From: Sclerurus mexicanus
Taxonomy: Eukaryota > Chordata > Aves > Passeriformes > Furnariidae
Length of the DNA stretch: 64,000 nucleotides
Direction: 5' to 3'
NCBI GenBank assembly: GCA_013396755.1
Contig: VWZF01002410.1
Span: forward strand, 1,869,770-1,933,769
The position numbers were made by a program, and so were the translations under genes. The notes beneath the pieces were generated by a model. That model made no database searches. It saw only the letters and a program-made list of their open reading frames with translations, and was not told the origin of the DNA. The stretch's first letter is position 1; each line of letters opens with the position of its first letter. This document shows, in pieces, positions 50,271 to 63,945 of this stretch.

Positions 50271-50390
50271 CCTGGATCGGGCTGCACTGCGCAGTACCGG
50301 CAGGAGCCCAGTTAGCAGCATAAGGAGGTGTCGCTAGGCAACGAATGTAACCATGGATACCTGTATCCCCAGCGGCCCGTGGATTTTCGA
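50271..50390. promoter_or_regulatory. CpG cluster with two tandem RFX X-box-like motifs
   Basis: About eight CpG dinucleotides fall within 120 bases in an otherwise CpG-poor region. GTCGCTAGGCAAC (50330-50342) fits the RFX X-box consensus GTNRCC-N-RGYAAC with one mismatch and a perfect GGCAAC half. GTAACCATGGATAC (50347-50360) begins 17 bases later and has a perfect GTAACC half. X-boxes mark promoters of ciliary genes in animals. No coding exon is recognisable next to it, so it could be a lncRNA promoter, an alternative distal promoter or an enhancer. Direction is unknown. Confidence 0.5.
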
Positions 50391-50560
50391 GATTAGTCAT
50401 TCATCTAGGAAAACATGTTAAAAAAATAAATAAAAATTAATGCGTCACAGTGCAACACTGTCTCTGTATAAATGTTATTGTAATGACGAGATGCAATTTA
50501 ATAAACCTTACTTTACTGGGACCTGTTTGTTCCAACTCAAGACTCAGAGAGCTCTAGGTC

Positions 50561-50722
50561 ACAGAATCATAGAATCATAGAACCAAAGAATGTTTTGGAT
50601 TGGAAGACACCTTAAGGGTCATCTAATTACACAGCTTCTGCCATGGGCACCTTCGACTAGACCAGGTTACTCAAAGCCCCTTCCAACCTGGCCTTGAGCA
50701 CTTCCAGGGATGGGACATGGTT
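50561..50722 (-). mobile_element. CR1 LINE 3'-end fragment
   Basis: The plus strand starts with ACAGAATCATAGAATCATAG, the reverse complement of the CR1 tail. It continues with CTAGACCAGGTTACTCAAAG, CCTTCCAACCTGGCCTTGAG and CACTTCCAGGGATGGGACAT. It is heavily 5'-truncated and lies about 170 bases from the CpG/X-box cluster. Confidence 0.88.
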
Positions 50723-53700
50723 GCTCACTTTCAAATATTCTGGGCTGCAGCACAGACCTTTCGCCAAGGATCATATGTTTTTAAGACCTTCCTTAGGGAA
50801 ATACCCTGGAGCTTTAAATGCTACAAGAAGAACAGTAGAGTTCCTTTACATATAAATTGCTCAGTGAGATTGACTGTCCCTTCCCCAGAAAGGTGACATT
50901 GGTGTTCAGTTGGTATGTACAATTGCTTGCTGATTCATACCAAAGTTTCAGTAATCATATGCCCACAACTAATGCTCTCCCACATGTCATTTTTCATGTG
51001 CTGGAGATTTCCAATTAGCAAAGGCAGCTCAGAGAGAGCAGCATCCTGGAGGCCACAGCCACAGGGACAAAGAGCAGCCAGGGTCACAAGCACCTTTCCT
51101 TCAGCTCTTGGAGAAATGCGATTGTGTAAATACACACGCATGATTTTAACAAAGCCAAAGAACCTCCAAAATCCTTGGCAGTCCCTGGCCACTACACCCT
51201 GAGCAAAATTCCCTCCCAGTTCCAAGCCTGGGAACCCATTACACCCTACCCTTATGTGCCTCACTGCACACATACCTGAGATACTGGTATTACCAGTCTC
51301 TTTCCTACCACTTCTTTCACCTAATGCTAAATAGTAGAGTCAATAAAATCAATCTGTAGTTAGTATAGGCATTCACAGGAGCATGAACTTTTTTTGCAGA
51401 GTGGTATAATCAAAGTAATTAACTCAGTCATTCCCTGCAGGGTCTTGTAAACAAATTATTGATTCTTGGGTGTTTGAGGGATGTTGATTAGAATTAGAGT
51501 TTATAGCAACAGCTCTCCTTACTTCATCAGAGGAAATTGTAAAAACATATCAAGGAGCTCAGCTGGTAATTAAAAAGTAATCTTTCTTATCATCCGTGAT
51601 ATGCTGGCTACTTTAAATATGAATATAAAGAAATAAGCAAATGAAGTAACAATAATACGCATGCTGTATATATTACCTATCTTTCCTTAATTAGTTTACT
51701 TTGTTTACCATTGGAATGAGGCAGGCCCTGTGACTTACTTTAATCTGCTTATTCAACTTCTTTATTAAAATCATGCTTTTCAGCTGTGATCACTAAGCCA
51801 AATAATACACGGTGTGAGCAAAAAGCTTATGAAAATCTGTATAAACTATTTTGATCAGTCTTAACCAAAAGTTGAATTTGCCTTCAAACAAGGACCCTTT
51901 TTTTCTATGAAGCCCTTTAGGAAATCCCACTGCAAATATTCTTAAGCTTAAAAGGTAGCTACTGAGGATACCATTTGCTTGCTAGAAACATTAAATTTTA
52001 TTTACTATGTATTTTAGAAAAAGAGAGAAAGGAGAAAAAAATTGTCTCAGTTGTACACTTGCAATAATGACATAGCCATAAACTACACTTTGATCAATCT
52101 TGTGGTTGGGCTTCAGTGATGTTGACTTCCTTGGACTAAAGAATTTGGAAATACTTCATAATTTAATAGATTTTGCTTCATGAAGCCTAAACATATAGGC
52201 ATATCTATAGTGTCCTTGCACACGTAGTTGCACAGTTAGCAGAGATTCTGATTTAACAATCAGGAAAAAGTTTTTCCCCGATCAGAGATGTAAAGAAGGA
52301 ACAAAGTGGTTGAAGCCTCACTCATGCGGGCTTTCATTGTAAATGATGAATCATACAAAGAGAAAAGTCTTAGATTAGACAATTAGAATTAATATATCTT
52401 ATACTAAGGTGACAGCCATCTAAAAGCAACCCAAAGAAAGACTGGAACAAGACACACTATAATGCATGCATATTTTCAAAACCTATTTGATTTAGTAGCT
52501 AGGCTGCAAATCTCATCACAAATTTATTTTCACATGACTGCCCAGACTTTCTGCGTTAGACTGGTTCAGAAATGCCTTGGCCTTTCTCACAGTGTCACTG
52601 CATTTCTGCTTACAAAACCAGTCAAAAGCAGAGGCACATCAGACTGTAAAAAAATGAAGGAATAAATTATTTATTAAGTAAAACAATTACACTCCTGAAT
52701 ATTGAATCTGATAAAGCTTGTTTTCCTTATAAGTCTGTGCCTTGTACTTGATCAACTTTGGCCAGACATGGGCGCATGCAACATTGCTTTTCACAAACTG
52801 TGCTGCCCGAATGAAATTTTTCATTCCAGGTTCCAGGCTTCTTTTCCACACACATTTTAATAGACTATACATTTCTAGTGCAGACTTTAATTAACACAAT
52901 TCCTCACCTCTAACCATTCACTTATTTGCATAAATCTTGGAGCTTAATTATTTTTGAAATCTCTCTACCACTTTGCTAAATGTAGTAGAAATCAGGCAGA
53001 ATTTTCCAGTTATTAGGGAAGATTCAGAAAATCACCATATATGCAGAACTATGCCGTTTCTGTTTGACAAACACACAAACAAAAACCCCCAAACCTAAAA
53101 AAGATAATTAAAAATGTGGATTCCAAGAGGGTTTGGACTATATTAATCTGAAGGTTGCTACATCAGGCTGTGTCTGCACTATAAAAGATGCAGAACTGGA
53201 TTTAAAATGCAAATGTTTCTAGATTTCAGAATCTGGAGCTGCCCATAGGAATCTACAACATTTTTGTTTAAATTTTGCTTTAACTTCTTTTTACCATTAC
53301 CACTTGGGAAGTCTTGGAAGACTGATTCTTGGTTCAGATTCCCTAGTGACTGCTATTAATCTCCTCATATCTCAACTATCTCTTAAAGGATGGAAAGCTT
53401 CTTTCTCCCATTTTCTCTTCATTATTATCTATTCACTGAAATGTTGCAGTTGGTTCTGAATGCTAAGGAGGAGTACCTCTTAGCTTTCTAATGAGGACAA
53501 ACACAACATTAATACAACTGTGACTAGCTTTAGAAGAATTTTCTGAGGTGATAAAATCAGTTCTTTAACAAAGGCGTGCTGAATTTTCCCAGAAGACAAA
53601 AAGTTGTCTATGTGTTTCCTGTACAGCTCTGCAATATTTATTTTTAACACAGTGTTGGAGCATACAGTTCATACTACGTGGTCAAGTATGAGCGCTTTTA

Positions 53701-56700
53701 CATTTCAAACTGCATTAAATGGATCATATTTCACCACTACTAAGCTTGTGGCTGAGCATAAAATAGATTTCTCCCCAAGAGAATGCGTGCAATTGTCTGT
53801 TTTTCTTAATAACTTATTTTACCACTTAATGTCCTTCAATTTAATAGTCCTGTATGTGTAATAAACTACATTATTAACATCTGTTTTCACAACATTTTCC
53901 CCATGGGTTTCAATGAAGTCCAACACTATTACATCTAGTTTGTGAAATGCAATAGTTCATGGACAAATTCAAGTAGACTAGAGTCATGGTGGTTGATTAT
54001 ACCACTCTGCAAAATTGATCCCGCCTACCTACAGCCTGGATTTGGGGGCTGAGTATGACTAAACCAGAAGTGACCTCTCATGCTGCTGAGTCACTCACCT
54101 GCAAGCAATGTTGCAGCTGCTGGACTGGAACAGGGCACTCAGGCCTTGTCTGTACCAAGTTTGTCCACATTTGTTGTGTGCACTAGCCAGAGACAGCAAA
54201 TAAGAGGGCACACAGGTCAGCAGCCTTTTTGAGACAGTGTTATCCTGGTTCCTGATCTGAGCTCTGCAATAGCTATTTATAAGAGACATGGGGTAAAAAG
54301 CACAAACAGTATTGGGAATACGCATTTTCTCATTTCACATGAGTTTTTCTCTTCCTGGTTCCACAAATTTTTTGCAGTCATTTTGGCACAGAGGTCCAGC
54401 TTCATCTACACTGTTGATTATGCAGCAGTCTGGTACTCCCCCAGACTCTGAGACACGGAAGATGTACTCTCAGCATCTTCCAGAAGAAGGCCAATGGCCA
54501 AGGTCTTGTACTCTTGGGCAAGTATACTAATTCCCAGACTGTTGAACAAAGGCAGCTATTGCTTCAAAGGGAACTCAGGGCTGGAAAACTGACAGAGGAG
54601 GTACCTGCCTGCAGTGAGTCCCTCCATGCCAGAGTTTCAGCCATTTAGCAATGGTGTTGATGGCCAGTGTCCATCTTGCTGAAAATACTTTTTTGAATCT
54701 TAGGAAACTTCTCCCTTTTCTTCAAAGGTCAAAAGCAGCTCTGGCTCACATAACAAACACATTGGAAAACTGCCAGAGCTTGGTTCCTCAGTCACAGGCC
54801 TGCTACAACGGCAAAGTAAAAACCTCTCACTTAAGATATTTAGAAATAGCAAGATGTGGCAGTAAATCAAGAGTGTTCTTTTCTGTCCATTGTAAAATAC
54901 TCTGTAACATCAATCAATTCTCAATTAGACAACAGGGAAAAAAACTTAGGAAAAAATTTTCTGCTTTGTTGATTGATTAGAGTTTTGTAGCTTATTTTTT
55001 GAGGCTTAATTTGTGTAGGTTGCTGACTTCGATAGGAATGTGAATTGCATCTTGTAGGAGTGCCATCTGACTTACTTAGCTCAGATGGGATCTTTTTTTT
55101 CCTATGTGAAATGCCAAACAAACCAAATAACTAAGTCAAAGATAGACCCTTATGTGAATTCACTGCATTTAACTAACTTTCTGAAATTCATTTTCTCTGT
55201 GCAATTCACTTTGAATTTCTATAGTCGCTAAAAATAATACTACTGCATCATAACAAGGGTTATCTACTCATGGTGGCACATACCATCTTTGTCATATCTA
55301 AGACTGCACACTAAATTGTATGATAGTTTCTATCGGCATTAAATGTTAATGTAACCTATCCAGCCTATCCAGATCCCCTTGTATAGCCTTCCTACCCTTC
55401 AGCATATGTTAAATCAGACTACATTTTCATTGGTATTTCAGTGAGATATATGGAAGACTTGATATCTGTCCTGATATTTTATTATTTACAAACATGAGTG
55501 GCACACAACAGAGTAAATTGTCTACTTTTATATATAAAAGCCTCTGATAGCCTATCAAGTATTCATGTACACATAAGGAAAAAGGAGGTAAAAGAATGCC
55601 TGTTCTTCCAATCTAGCTATCTTAAATTAGGACACAGGCTCATACATTTCACTGCAGATATGATATTGAGAAATCTGCAGGATGAGAAATTGGCAGTGGA
55701 AATTTATTTAAATCAAATTGCAAGATAATTATTGTTTAATATTCCACTTCGATGTAGCTTATTTTCAGCTTTACACATCTGTTAAGGTGTAAATTCAGAG
55801 CTGTTCTCACTGAGAATCTGAAAGCACAGATTACTCATCACCACCTAATTTGCTAGTGCCCACAGGAAAGTACATTTGTATTCCACTACATTTGCACCAC
55901 ACCTGAAACAAACATATTGTAGCTTAGGTCACAAAGTACATGAAAGTGAAAAAGTAGTCTTACAAATCTAAAAAATTAGGCAGTGGTGAACTTTTTTTAG
56001 ATCATTGAAAACATTGGCAGTCCCCAGTTGATCATCTGGAGGCTGCTGGTGAAACCTGTGAGCAATCCCCACTTGACTTCAGGCAAAGGTGTTTGGGCTG
56101 GTTCACCTCTGTCACTGACTATCTTGTCAATCTTGCTTGAAAGTAGGTTAGAAAGCATTTTGGCAGCCAAGTCATAAATAACTAGATGGTACATTTAGGG
56201 CTATTAATGGCTTCAGCTGAGACAGGTAGATTCAGAAGGGATGTTTTCTCACAGTCTGATTGATGCCTTTCCTGTAGTAGTTTATGTTTCTCACCCAAAG
56301 AGTCTGTTTTCTGCAGGCGAAAGATTTGTATTGGAATGTGTTTTGACTACCTTTCTGATATCAGTAAAAACCAGTTTTTTTGCTAAACAATTATTTCCCT
56401 TTCATGTAAGCTTTCTAAATATTTTTTTTCTTGTTTTATTAGAGCAAATAGGAACATGCATGGTCATATTCACAGGCTGTGACGGTATGTGGTACAAGGA
56501 GCTTCCCTTCCAAGAATTAAATGGTGGTGCAAAGTTGGGGGTACCATTTTCTGAGTCACTTGCACACACATGACTACATTAGGCAGAGAGCACTCCAGGG
56601 TTTATGACAGAACAAAGCAGACAGCTCTATTGATGCAGAAATGGATTAGCAAAAAGCAAAATAATGTGCAAAGAAACACCACTGGTATTGGTGGTCAAAG

Positions 56701-59700
56701 AAACTACTGTCAAGCAGCTTTCCTCATTGTCCAGACCTGAATATTGAATTGTTAACAAATGCTTCTGCCATAGCCACATCCCTGGACAGCATATCCTGAA
56801 CTCTGCAGGAAATACTACTTGTTTTATTACTATTTCTATTCCTATTTCCTTTTGGATGGAAATCTCTTCTTTTTTCATCTAATGTTTCAACATGACAGTA
56901 TTAGGTTATGCAAAGTAAACAATTAGTCAATTAAAAGTGCCACTTAAGTAAGCATTCTGTGAATAAAACACACTGGGGTTTTTTTTTTTGCTAACGCCCT
57001 CTTTTTTCCTTTAAAAAAAAAACAAAAACAAACAAAAAAAAACCCATCACAAGACTGTGGTTTCTTCAAAGCTGCCTTTTATTTGCAATTACAGCAAAAA
57101 TTTGCCCTTGAAATTACCAGTTCTAGCTACAAACAGGGATGAAACCTATGCTCAGGTTTACTGAGAGGAAGCCAACACAGAAAGGTGAACTGGAAGCCAA
57201 GGGCAATCCCAGCATAAGCAGCACCCCTCCAGCAGGTCACAGCCCCATGGGAGCTGGTAGCTGGGTTCCCCCACAGACACAGCAAGAGATGCACCGGGAC
57301 CAAGGTCCATCCAGGGTGCTCAGCTGGGAGCAAAGGAGACAGACTCAGACATGCATCTGAGGGATCCATCCAGAAGACCAGTTACCAGCAGCAGAAGTCT
57401 AAGGTCCACCCAAGAGACAGGTACCTGCACCACAGATCAGGTTTCATGAGAGAAATGAAGGACAGGAAGCACCGGGGCAAAGGGTGGAGGGCCCAGGTGA
57501 GGCTGGTTGGAGCCATTAAGGCCAATTGCTGCTCTCTGGGTCCTGACACATCTCACCATGAAGCAGCAGCAATACTTAATGTAAGTCTGTCCTTTTTGCA
57601 GCTTTCCTACAAGTAAAGAAGTTTCAGTTTAAGGGTTATACCAGTATCACTGGTATCAAAAACATTTCTTACAAGCCTGAGAGTAGAAAGTTTATCTGAT
57701 GTTAAATTTCTTTTATCTACCTTGAAAACCATCCAAAGTATTATTATATGTCTTAGTACTAGATATATATATATCAACACCAGGCATAATTTCTTATCTT
57801 GCCATGTATTAAATTATTACTATTTGTCCCCTATAGGTGTTTCAGTTAAGCTCTGTGTTGCAGGTACTCTGCAAGTACAAAATAGAACACCAGTTTTCCC
57901 CCCAGCTGAAGTTAGTTGCTGCCCACAGAAACTTAGCTCAATGCATTACAATAAATATAATAAGTTGTAGAAAAAAATGGAAAAGGAAACACCAAATAAG
58001 TCAGATTGTATGTTAACAAATGGCAGCAAAATGCACCTGCATCATTTTGGTTTAATTTTTCAGTAGAAAATCATACCTATTGTCAGAAAGCCCCTTTGGC
58101 TGTTTGTCTCCAGTGATACTTTTGGAATGCTCTTTCACCTCAGTGTAAATTTCAATTCACACAATTATTGTTTTATTTATTTTCCATCAAATATTTTCTA
58201 ATGATAAAAATTCCTGGCACTGCATTTAAAACAAAAATATTTATCTTAATTGCCCTATGACCTGACCTGGCATTATCCGATGTCTCTGCTGCTTACTGCC
58301 TAAGGCAGTGTCTTGCAATAATGGAAAATGTATACTGATATGCTATTTCTGAAGAGAAGCAGATGAGGAATGTGAGTTGTACAGCAGATACTCTGCTCTT
58401 CTGAGATGAGCTGGGAACATAGAGATCTCTGAGATACTCTCAAATTCTATAGATCTGTAAATTTTGGGAAGGAAATACATATTGGTCACAAACCCTTAAG
58501 ATGTACAGAAAGAAAAACACTACACTGTCCAGCTTAAGTATCTGATCACCATGTAACATTCTGCTAGACGCTCTGAATTTGTAAATAACCTATAGAAAAA
58601 GGTAGGAATAGAGATAATGGAATCATGCCCAAACCCAACGTACATGCTAAAAGGAAGTTTTCTAAAGTCAGCCAAAAGGAATGACTTTTGAAAAAAAAGG
58701 CAGCTGGTCTCTCTTTTGAAAATTTGATGCCTGTCTTAAGAAAAGTTAAGTTCATCTATCCCCAGAGATCAAAAACTAAAACTTAACCATGGAAGGCTTG
58801 TTTTTAAAGTCACATTTTTAAGAACTCAGTAGTGAGGATTATATTTAAAACACAAATGAAAGCCGAGGATACAAAGCTGTCCTTTAAATTTTATGCATGA
58901 ACATCAATTTGATGTCACATCTCTTTTAGCAAGGTGGAGGTGCAACCTCAGCACCTGCCACTGCTTGAGGTAATTTAAGCCCAAATGACTTTGTATCATA
59001 CCTTAAGCACCAAACAAGGGACTACCTAGATAAAAACGGTACTTGCTATTATTCTTGCTCTAATTGTTGTTGTACACAGAAAAACATAAAAGTCATTCGG
59101 CCACAAAGCATAAATGCATGAGGGAACATAATGAAGCAGGCAAAAACACTCTTTTGGGTGAATAAGAAAGCAACTAGAGTTTCACTGATTCTTTTCCAGG
59201 GGTGTTTTATACATATTACCTATGATGCTCCAATATCAACAATCATTACAGAAACATTTCAAAATTCTGTTCTGTCAGTGCCCAACCTAATTACTACTCT
59301 ACAGAGTCAAGACCTCTCTTGTGTTCTGTCTTCATAGGCCAGTGGAATGGTCTGCTTCCTTCTCCAAATGCTTTACTTCCAGAAAGGGCATGAGCAGAAT
59401 GACTTGTTGCTCTTACCACTGTTCATGCTGGGCTGAAAGCAGACTGCAGCAAAACAGATAGGAATGATCCTTTTTGGGGATCTGTACATCTTTCAGACAT
59501 AGTATAGCATCAGCCCTACAATAAATTAAAAGGTAATCATAATAGTAACAATAAATCTGAAATAAAGAAATTCTGACTATTTTTGTTGGGACCTCTACTT
59601 GCTTTATGTTCTTATACTCCTGTACGTGTCAGCCTTATTCCCATATCTCATCGCAATGCTAAGGGGGTCTGACCTGTATCTGACTGAAGGGTAGGAAGCT

Positions 59701-62700
59701 TACTGTACTGTATTGCATTTCACAGCAGGAGGAAAATCCCTGGCAAAACCAAGAGTTTTGGACCCTTAATAACTTAGGCTCCATGATATTTACTTTTGGC
59801 AGGAGCAGGATGAAGTACAGTTTAAATCTTGGGACTGAATACTGGTCCCAGAAACAAATATAAACAGGTCAAAAGAGTAGCACTATAGAGTCCAGGCCAA
59901 CACAATTGGGGATGTCAAATGACATTAAAGAAACCAGGTATCCCTAAAGTCATCTTGTATTCTCCAAAACACCTGTAACAAGAACAAAAGTTACTCAGTT
60001 TTAGATTCAAATTATTTCAGACTGAACTGCTGAGCTGTTTGGGTACGTAATTGAGTCAGAAAACATTCCGCTGCATAAACTTCTGGAATTTTGTATGCTT
60101 TTCTGAGGGAAAAATATATGTGATTACTTACAGGTCTCCAAAATGGTTTCCTGGTATGAATCAAGCATACATATTTTTTCCCTAGTTGGTTCTGAATGCA
60201 ATACACACACCTATTTGCTGCCTCTCCAAAAATTGCACAAGGCAGCCTGGCAGTCTGCGGCAAATGAGAAGCAAACAAGACTCCATGGTGCATGGCTGGT
60301 GACTTAAGCCTTTCTTAAATGAACATGGCTTGTTTCAAGGGGAGAACGAATGGCTAAGTTGTTTTACATCAGCTAACCCTTTCAACGGCATAAACTAGAT
60401 AAATGAAACTGAATTATTATAACTTGGTCTAGCTTTTCTCCTTCTTCATAATCCTCGTGCAAATCTTAACACAAGGGATAGCTGCAAGGTAGAACAATAA
60501 TTGCTTCTAATAGGAGGTTCAGCTGGTTTTCTAAATGTGGGAGCTCAAGAATCTACACCTGACGTATCATGAAGCTTTCAGCAAATTATGTCATTTCCTA
60601 GCGTTTCTTTATCTTCTTTTTTTTTTTCTTCTTTCTTTACTCTCATTTCAGGAAGAGCCATATGTACATGCAGTGTTTAATTACACAGAATCTATACTTT
60701 TCCTCTGCATGTATTGTTCTTCACACATGTACAAAGGACTACAGACTGATAAATCAAAAAGCTTCTGAAAGTTTAATAAATTTTAGATTGAAATATGATT
60801 AAAGTTTTACTGAAAGTATATAATTTAGGATTCCCCTTTCACTACACTTTTCATAAGTAAGTATGTCTTCTAACCAGGCAGCTGAAACAATACCTCATGA
60901 CTGCAACCTCTACACATTCTCATCCATACTGATAGAAAAAGGAGGATTCTGTGCTTATTGGCCAGAGTTTTTTAAGGAATAAGGCAGAATTGGGAATTGC
61001 TGCAAACTGAGCACCAAACTGGTAGGATTTCCAAATAGTTATTTTCTGGTTGCCAAACACAGTGCCTAGAAAAAGACTAGATGCAGCATCAAAGAAAACA
61101 GTTTAGCTTACAAATTATTTTTGGGCACATTTTGTGAAATATAGGAACATTAAATATGTTTGGATAAATTAAGATTAGTCTAGTAACAGAAACAGAACTA
61201 CATTTTGTCAGAGACCTTATTTAGCAAGGATGGTACTCTGTCAGCAAGTCCTTATCTGTGGAAAAAGCTAACAAATGTGCCTCATGAATTTTCATTCTAT
61301 TTTTCTAATCTTAAAATTCAGTGTTTAAGTCAACAACTCCACTCTATTCCTGTAATAAATTCTACCTTGCATAATGACTTTGAATCATATACATCCAAGT
61401 TTAGGTGCATAACTGAAGTCCAAGAGGTGAAACACCACCACAATGAGGCTCCAGAGGTTAAATAGAATTAATGAAGAACAAATATCTAGACTTGCTGATG
61501 TTTCTTTTATGCTAAATGGCAGTTTCAGAAGCAGTGCAGCTTTACTACATATTTTCTTCCATAAATCATATTGAATTTCAGCCCCTTGAAATGCTCAGTT
61601 TTCATTTATGTATATTTTAGCAGATTAAACCTTTAAGAAAATGAGTTATGGATACCTAAAACTGCTTGATACTTCTAAGATAAAATTTCTTATGGATTAA
61701 TCTCCAATTTCCATTCCCCATCTAAACCTTCCTTGAGACTGGTATTTTTCACCAAGCATAAAAATGCCTTCTCATAACCAGCTGATATTTGACAGACATC
61801 ATGTGCAATATTCTGGCATCTTTTCCTAGACAAAGAAAATTCAATTTCCACAATAAAGATGGGTCATAGTAAATTTTGTCTATTGCTCAGAGATTAAATT
61901 CTGTCTTATTTCCAATTAAGAATGGCTATCAGCCAGCAAAACGGCAAAGAAAAAGACTGGAAGGTTTGGCAAGACTGCATCTGCCTCTTTGATTAAATTT
62001 AGATTTTCCTTGACTTCATGCAGTGAAGCCAAGTTACACTTGGTACATATTTCCTGCAGTTAAGACCATATATATTCACATTTTTTTACATATCTGCTTC
62101 TCTGCTATCCCATGACCCCAAATGGATCACTGTTATCAATATACACTAGTATGCCTAGCCTATAAGGTTAAAGAGCAATAAAAGAGACCAAAAGAGATAT
62201 AGAGGAGGAAAACACAATATCTTGTGGAGCCAAGAATATAAAATATAGAAACTGTAGTTTTGGTGTCCAAGAAATTGGAAGGGATTCATCAGAATCTCAT
62301 TCAGCCTAGCTTCCCATAAATTTGCTGAGCCCTTTTATAGGGTAGCTTTCCGTGAAGTTATTCAACCTTAGGCAACTACTTCATAGTCAAGACATACTAG
62401 TGAAGACTTGCAGTGAAATGCATACCGACATTTATCTCTGGTAACAGTGATATGCAAGTCCTCTAAATTGGTAATTACTACAAATCCCTACACCCTAGCC
62501 ATCTGAATCATGATTTTAAAAAATATAGTTCCCATCTTTCATCCTCCTGATGCCTAAAATCCCATATCGAACACGTACATGCTTACTTAGCCCACTGAAC
62601 TGAAAGGTGACCAACTGAAAACATTGCTTGGAGATACTAAAAAAACAGCTTTCTGCTTCTTCCTTTAGCTTTTCTTCATGATTGGAGACTGCCAGATGTC

Positions 62701-62819
62701 AAGTCTGGAATTTTCAGCAGTGTAAGCATGGCTGAATTCTACTTCCTGATCTAGAAGTATAAATTATTTCTATTATCATGAGCAATAATTATCTTAAGGA
62801 ATTAGTAAAATCTCCTCAG
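50723..62819. other. Gene-poor intergenic DNA, 12 kb
   Basis: No gene is recognised. A GC-richer patch at about 57140-57580 with many CAG/CCAG motifs has the texture of a degraded repeat, but I cannot name it. 51400-51850 is AT-rich with TTAATTAG cores. An inverted repeat lies at 56975-57045. Open frames are all about 110 codons or shorter. Confidence 0.5.
56975..57045. repeat. Inverted poly(T)/poly(A) repeat with G/C caps
   Basis: GGGTTTTTTTTT within 56975-56989 is the exact complement of AAAAAAAAACCC at 57034-57045. The loop is about 45 nt and includes an A/C-rich tract. Confidence 0.7.
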
Positions 62820-63945
62820 TGAACTCAGATTTTCAAGAAGCTTTTGAAAAAATTCTGTCACAAAGGCTCTTTTAAATGAGTTCACTGTCAAGAGAGGAAG
62901 AGGGAAATTCCTCTCATGGATTAGTAACTGGTCAAAGAACAATCAATTAATGTTAGAAACAAATGGTAGATTTTTCACAAAGAAAGAAGGGACCAGCAGA
63001 ATCCCTCAGGTATCTGTATTTAGATATATGATATTAAACATATTCTTGAATTATCTGATTAAGAGGTAAATAGCAAGAAAAAATCTCCAAATGGTACAAG
63101 ATGAATTACAAGAGCCAGCACTGGAAATGATAAGAACAAATTGCAGAATGGTCTTAGGATACAGATATCTGCATGAGAGAGGGGCAAGTTAAATTTATTA
63201 TTCATGAAAGCAAATTCGTATCTATCATCATGAAGGGAAACAAAAAATAAGGTGACAAATTGACACACTTATAAATACCAGATTTCAAATGACCATGAGG
63301 GAGGCAGATCTTATGAAAAGTTCTCTAAAAAAATATTTTCAATGTTAAGAAGTGATCAAAGCAAAAAACAGATTAGCAAGAACTATTATGAAAACAGTAA
63401 TGAATCAAGTGGAAATAAGGTACAGTGATTCTACCTCAAATGGACACACTAAAATCATAAAAAAATTATAATTGGAGATTTGGAATTAAATAAGATTCTT
63501 CATTATATATATATTTAAAAAAATGGGGAAATTGGAGAGCAGTATGTAGAAACTGTGAAAGGCACAGAGAGGATGAATAGGGAATAATGATTCACTGTTT
63601 GCCATAATATAAAGACAAGGTGGAACACAATGAAATTACCAGCAACTGGTTTAGAACAAATAAAAGGAAGTATTTTTTCATGTGACACATAATAAAACTG
63701 CATCACTCATTGCCATAGGATATTGTAGACGCCAAATATATAAATCGGCTCAAAAAGAAATTAGACAATGTTAATGGATGAATTAATGCAAGATCTCCAG
63801 CCTCAGATTGCTAAAATTTCTGATGTTATAACCATGGGAAAAAATAATTCTGTGCTTGTCTTTCCCAAAATATCTACCAGTAGTCATTGTTAGAGATAGA
63901 TCAGTGAGCTAGACAGGTCTAATAAAGCAGTTCTTATACTTTGAC
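62820..63945 (+). mobile_element. Ancient CR1-family LINE, long degraded copy
   Basis: This matches, by memory, a CR1 subfamily abundant in turtles and crocodilians. Reverse-transcriptase sequence starts near AGCTTTTGAAAAAATTCTGT (62840) and CTCTCATGGATTAGTAACTGG (62912). The position of the catalytic ADD-like motif is degraded at 63085-63100. The 3' part carries ACAAATAAAAGGAAGTATTT (63656), CTCATTGCCATAGGATATTG (63706) and a terminal GAGCTAGACAGGTCTA with GCAGTTCTTATA near 63907-63940. Several internal deletions are evident in the 63110-63540 stretch. It is far more diverged than the other CR1 copies here, so it is older. Confidence 0.72.

Noticed and set aside
51400..51850. AT-rich block with TTAATTAG cores, possible conserved non-coding element
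   Set aside because: Conservation cannot be judged from one sequence, and homeobox-like cores are expected by chance in AT-rich DNA.
57139..57369. Overlapping open frames on both strands in a GC-richer patch
   Set aside because: The sequence looks like a degraded repeat, without domain, start context or splice support.
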